Source: Pardosa pseudoannulata
Taxonomy: Eukaryota; Arthropoda; Arachnida; Araneae; Lycosidae
Direction of reading: 5' to 3'
Assembly: GCA_032207245.1 (NCBI GenBank)
Contig: CM063508.1
Location: forward strand, 115,249,802-115,313,801
Length of the DNA: 64,000 bases
Shown: positions 60,830-64,000 of the stretch, piece by piece
Numbering within the stretch: position 1 is the first letter of the stretch
Layout of the letters: every line of letters begins with the position of its first letter
The notes under the pieces: model-generated
Seen by the model: the letters and a program-made list of their open reading frames with translations, nothing else
Databases searched by the model: none
What the model was told of the DNA's origin: nothing
Made by a program: the position numbers and the translations under genes

Positions 60830-62110
60830 GTACATATCCAAACATCAAATCAAGTCCCTTCTAGTATCTCAGTTAGAGAATTTACTGAAATACTACATAT
60901 GTAAACAATTGCAGTATTTGTTATTTAGTGTCAATGATGGGGGACTAAACAATTTGAAATACTGTTTGCCCTTGCATTTAAAGGCAAAACAAATTTCTCT
61001 TTCCGTAAAGCTAATGAAAATCAGAAGATCAATTATCATGTTTTTAAGTATTTCCACAAACTTAGAAAATTACTAATTATTTCGATGAAATACTGAGAGG
61101 GTTGAAACAATCTTAGTACAAACTATTATAATATTTTGTACAACCTTCAAGAAAGTATAACAGATTAGAAAGTTTAGGTCTTGTCACTTTGATTGGGCAA
61201 CGAGAGCCAAAATAGAAATATTCTTAAATATTCTGGACAGTAACTCAATCTTCATAAAATGAGAACAGAATCTGTACAGAGTCTACATGGCAGGCATGTC
61301 CGGCGTCTGAAAACATATTTACAGAGCTAGAAACAGATAGCCAGGAAATACCCCATTTCTTCCCATCCCTTATAGGATAAAAACTTTTTTTCCCTTGAGA
61401 GAGGGAAGGGATGATCATGTACTTTTTGACATCTGGCAAGAGTTCAATATTTTTGTTCTTCAAAAACGGTAGGCTCAAGAAAAAACACCGGAGAAAGATG
61501 TAAAACTGGGGAGTTAAAATTGCTTTGTTTCATGTGTACGTAAAAATGATATCATTTTTGGAAATTTTTACCATTGTTTCAAAGCCATATCTTCAAATCC
61601 TTGACATAATTTTTCTAGGACAAATATTATCAAGGGAAATTACTTTTGTTTAATATGCCAATTAGATTTTAAAAATGTATTTCTATCTTAACAAAATGTG
61701 TATTCTTTATATTCTTTCATTTGCTTTCACTTGTATTGTTTTTCTTTTAGTTTTGGACCTATTTATCTTCGTATTTACAAGTCTGCTTCCATATCAGAAT
61801 TTAAAAATCAAGCTTAATTTTTTCCTAAAATGTCACACACGCTTTCTGCGAACTTAAATAACTTAACCAAACTTATTTATTTGAGTAAAAGACTGGTCAT
61901 CCCACACAATAAATGAAAATGATATTAAAAGTCCTAATAAACCTTGGCTTACTATACCAGCACAAAACTGTCTTTTTAATACGAATTACTTTCTGTTTGA
62001 TACAAATAATTACGCAATATCATTTTAAGATTAATTCATACTAGAAAGTCTAATTTAATGTACCTCCCTTAAGAGACACTTATAATTAGCTGACATTTTT
62101 GCAATTCTCA
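60830..62110. other. Intergenic DNA, no gene supported
   Basis: Several short ORFs without recognisable motifs and no repeat boundaries. Confidence 0.45.
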
Positions 62111-62115
62111 GTCCA

Positions 62116-62212
62116 CCGAACGATGGCCGAATGGTTAGATTACTGATCTTCGGTATAGGAGTTCGTGGGTTTGAATACCACTGTGGCATGGATGTTCGTA
62201 GCCGTTTGGATC
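62116..62212 (+). mobile_element. SINE-1 5' half (tRNA head), split from 62856-62938
   Basis: Box A TGGCCGAATGG (62124-62134) is intact. Box B is GGTTTGAATACC (62168-62179), two changes from consensus. The match to the 5' LTR SINE runs through CATGGATGTTCGTAGCCG and stops at about 62212. Confidence 0.88.
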
Positions 62213-62451
62213 TCCACAAGTTCCAGGTCTCAGATAGCTCATCGGGAGATTGTGTCTGCGGTGCACTCGGTGACTCCAATCACTATCTGCACGATTGCCC
62301 TTTGACACACGACTTGCATCATAAGAAACCCTCTGACAGATCCAAGGAACTCTGGGCAGAGAGCCTAATCAAAAACCCGGTACTGATAAGGAAGGCCGGG
62401 AGCCTGGTTGGCTGGCTCACCACTAACCAAGGCGCCATCATGCGGCCATGA
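62209..62451 (+). pseudogene. Non-LTR retrotransposon ORF2, C-terminal end
   Basis: About 80 residues end at TGA 62449-62451. They contain CVCGALGDSNHYLHDCPL, a C-x-C...H...C zinc-knuckle-type motif that follows the reverse transcriptase and RNase H in many R1/Jockey/LOA-type LINEs. KKPSDRSKELWAESLIKNP and a Leu-Val-Gly-Trp-Leu helix follow, a familiar tail of arthropod elements. The frame is open into the SINE upstream, so the nominal start there is not real. The LINE copy is 5'-truncated, and only its end was inserted. The exact clade is not certain. Confidence 0.7.
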
Positions 62452-62855
62452 ATTTAACCTAATACCACACCGCAAGGGTCAAAGTACCCCTTCACGAATG
62501 GCACACACCATCACAACTGCCCTGTGCAGATATTGCTTAACTCGCAAACACCTGCTCTCATGTCAGAAAGTTTCAAGTAGTACACCGGTTCAACCGGACT
62601 TTTAACCTGGGAAGGACTCCTGCGGAGTATCCCCCGCACTTTCTTAAACTGTATCAGTTGTACATATTAGTCTAGATTTTCTACATTTATATATATTTTT
62701 ATTTTTTCTTTCTTTTGTTATTTTAAATATTATGGGCTTGCTTGATTGGCCTAATGCTGACTTGGACCCTGCTTAACGATTGTTGCCGGACGGCCAGACC
62801 GAACCAGCAATTCAACACCCTACACCCGACTTCGGGTGGGTGGCTGGTTACAGGT
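62452..62855 (+). mobile_element. 3' UTR of the non-LTR retrotransposon, ending in a hairpin
   Basis: It follows the LINE stop and ends where the SINE resumes. The last 50 bases contain CACCCGACTTCGGGTG near 62826-62841, a stable hairpin of the kind recognised by LINE reverse transcriptases. There is no poly(A) tail; the end is GGCTGGTTACAGGTAGTAC. Confidence 0.65.
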
Positions 62856-62938
62856 AGTACACGGCTTTAAGCTTTAGGTCTCAGTATCGTCAGCCTTCGT
62901 ATAGCAAAAAAGTAGACCATAGTGCTCCAAAACCAATT
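62856..62938 (+). mobile_element. SINE-1 3' half, continuation of 62116-62212
   Basis: CGGCTTTAAGCTTTAGGTCT, CGTCAGCCTTCGTATAGC and AGTAGACCATAGTGCTCCAA match SINE-1. Together with the piece at 62116-62212 it makes one near-complete SINE. Confidence 0.88.
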
Positions 62939-64000
62939 CTATGTCCTAGAATACAGGGTTGTTTGTGTTATTCACTTTGAAAAATGGACACTCCGAATAG
63001 CAGATAACGAACCAACAGTCATTTTCAAATTTATTCGAAACGCTAGCTAATAGTGCCTGTTTCGTCCATAGAATACCTCTTCTTTATTCTACTCTGTGAT
63101 AGGAATGCGTTCGTAAAGAATTCTTGCATCTCTTTAATGGAATCCATCCACATCCCAACCATTTTCTAGGCATTTTTCATATTCAGTTTAACCCTCTGGC
63201 TGCTTATCCCGCGATTTCCACGGGCATTTGTTTTTCTTCCTTTTTTAAGAAGCGCATCCCATTTTTTCACCGTTTAACCAGTGAAATAAATTATATACAT
63301 TATTAGACGTTTAATTGTGTAATAAATAGAATGAGTAGAACTATAGTTATATTAGATAATATAATTATATTTATATTATGAAATAAATCGAAATTAACTG
63401 TAACTCAATTGGAATTTATTAAATTTTTTTTCTTGTGATAACATCTGAAAGAGTTTTTTTTATACTTTAAATTCTCACGATAAAATTCTATATAAAAAAT
63501 CTTTTCTAGAAAGAAAAAGTACATAGACCATTCTTTCAATATATATAGATTTAAAATGTAACTTTTGAACCGATTTTGATCTACAAATTGAGCAGTCAGA
63601 AGGTTAAAGGGTCCTGAATCCGTTTTAATGTGTTTTAAAAAAGTGGGACTTGTAAGTTCGAATTTGTGTAGTAGCAGTGGGTTGTAGCAAAACTGTAGAA
63701 AAAACAAAGAGCTTCGTTTCTTCTTGTAACAAGCCTAGATTCTAATGTTAGAACTGAATAATACTTCAAAATTAACGTTGATTTGTGCGTAGAGGAAGAG
63801 GTTTGAACGTTTCCAATTTCATTCTTAGAGACAATAAAGAAAATTTAAATTTTTCTGAAGAGAATTAAATTTCTGTGGTAGAAATTCATGTACAAATTAA
63901 GGACTTTTCAGAAGCAGGGAGATAGATTGGACAACTTCAAAAGTTTCTGTTAAGCAACGGGGATGATGAGGGCTTTTAAAAAGTAAATATTTAAAAAATT
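62939..64000. other. AT-rich intergenic DNA, no gene supported
   Basis: Nothing recognisable to the end of the window. Confidence 0.45.

Overview
This is a 64 kb stretch of very AT-rich eukaryotic DNA with no host protein-coding gene I can support. Almost everything recognisable is a transposable element, a tandem (satellite) repeat or a microsatellite. The pol proteins, the gag fragments, a tRNA-derived SINE with a CCAAA-type tail, and Tigger, mariner and piggyBac remnants point to an arthropod. A spider is my best guess, based on remembered resemblance of the gypsy proteins to spider genome annotations; that is inference, not proof.

Layout. 0.6-5.9 kb is a tandem array of a ~515-560 bp unit, with lone relatives at 8.9-9.5 and 20.6-21.25 kb. 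6.4-7.95 kb is a 74 bp satellite with an alternating two-type pattern. 10.35-17.27 kb is a long (TA)n tract split by a Ty3/gypsy LTR retrotransposon (10665-16645). That element has a SINE inserted in its 5' LTR, a gag deletion, a pol broken by two single-base frameshifts, and a 3' LTR whose middle is replaced by ~1.2 kb of antisense gag, pol and LTR pieces. 21.9-35.8 kb is dominated by one satellite superfamily, densest at 24.2-31.5 kb where the ~470 bp unit is itself a dimer. It is interrupted by an LTR-like block (23.4-24.2 kb) and an insert with long inverted repeats (32.9-33.4 kb). 34.9-37.8 kb is a third array (420 bp unit).

38-49 kb is a patchwork: a solo LTR inside a second SINE-like repeat, with an empty-site paralogue 2 kb away; several SINE fragments; the 5' end of a piggyBac-like element inserted at a TTAA inside a SINE; a 927 bp TTAA-flanked MITE; a candidate Helitron-like repeat paired with a copy at 19 kb; and a deleted Tigger/pogo element sitting in (TA)n. 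52.4-53.6 kb is a 1.1 kb almost pure pyrimidine tract. 54.5-58.3 kb is a 465 bp tandem array. 60.0-60.75 kb is a mariner remnant lacking its catalytic core. 62.1-62.94 kb is a SINE split by the 3' end of a non-LTR retrotransposon.

There is no operon-like cooperation between genes. The order that can be read is one of nested insertions and satellite amplification. The two strongest oddities are the mosaic 3' LTR of the gypsy element and the piggyBac 5' end that carries a second, inward-facing, TTAA-bounded terminal sequence. Many six-frame ORFs are Tyr/Ile-type translations of (TA)n or chance frames in satellites, and they are omitted. All coordinates of repeat boundaries are by eye.
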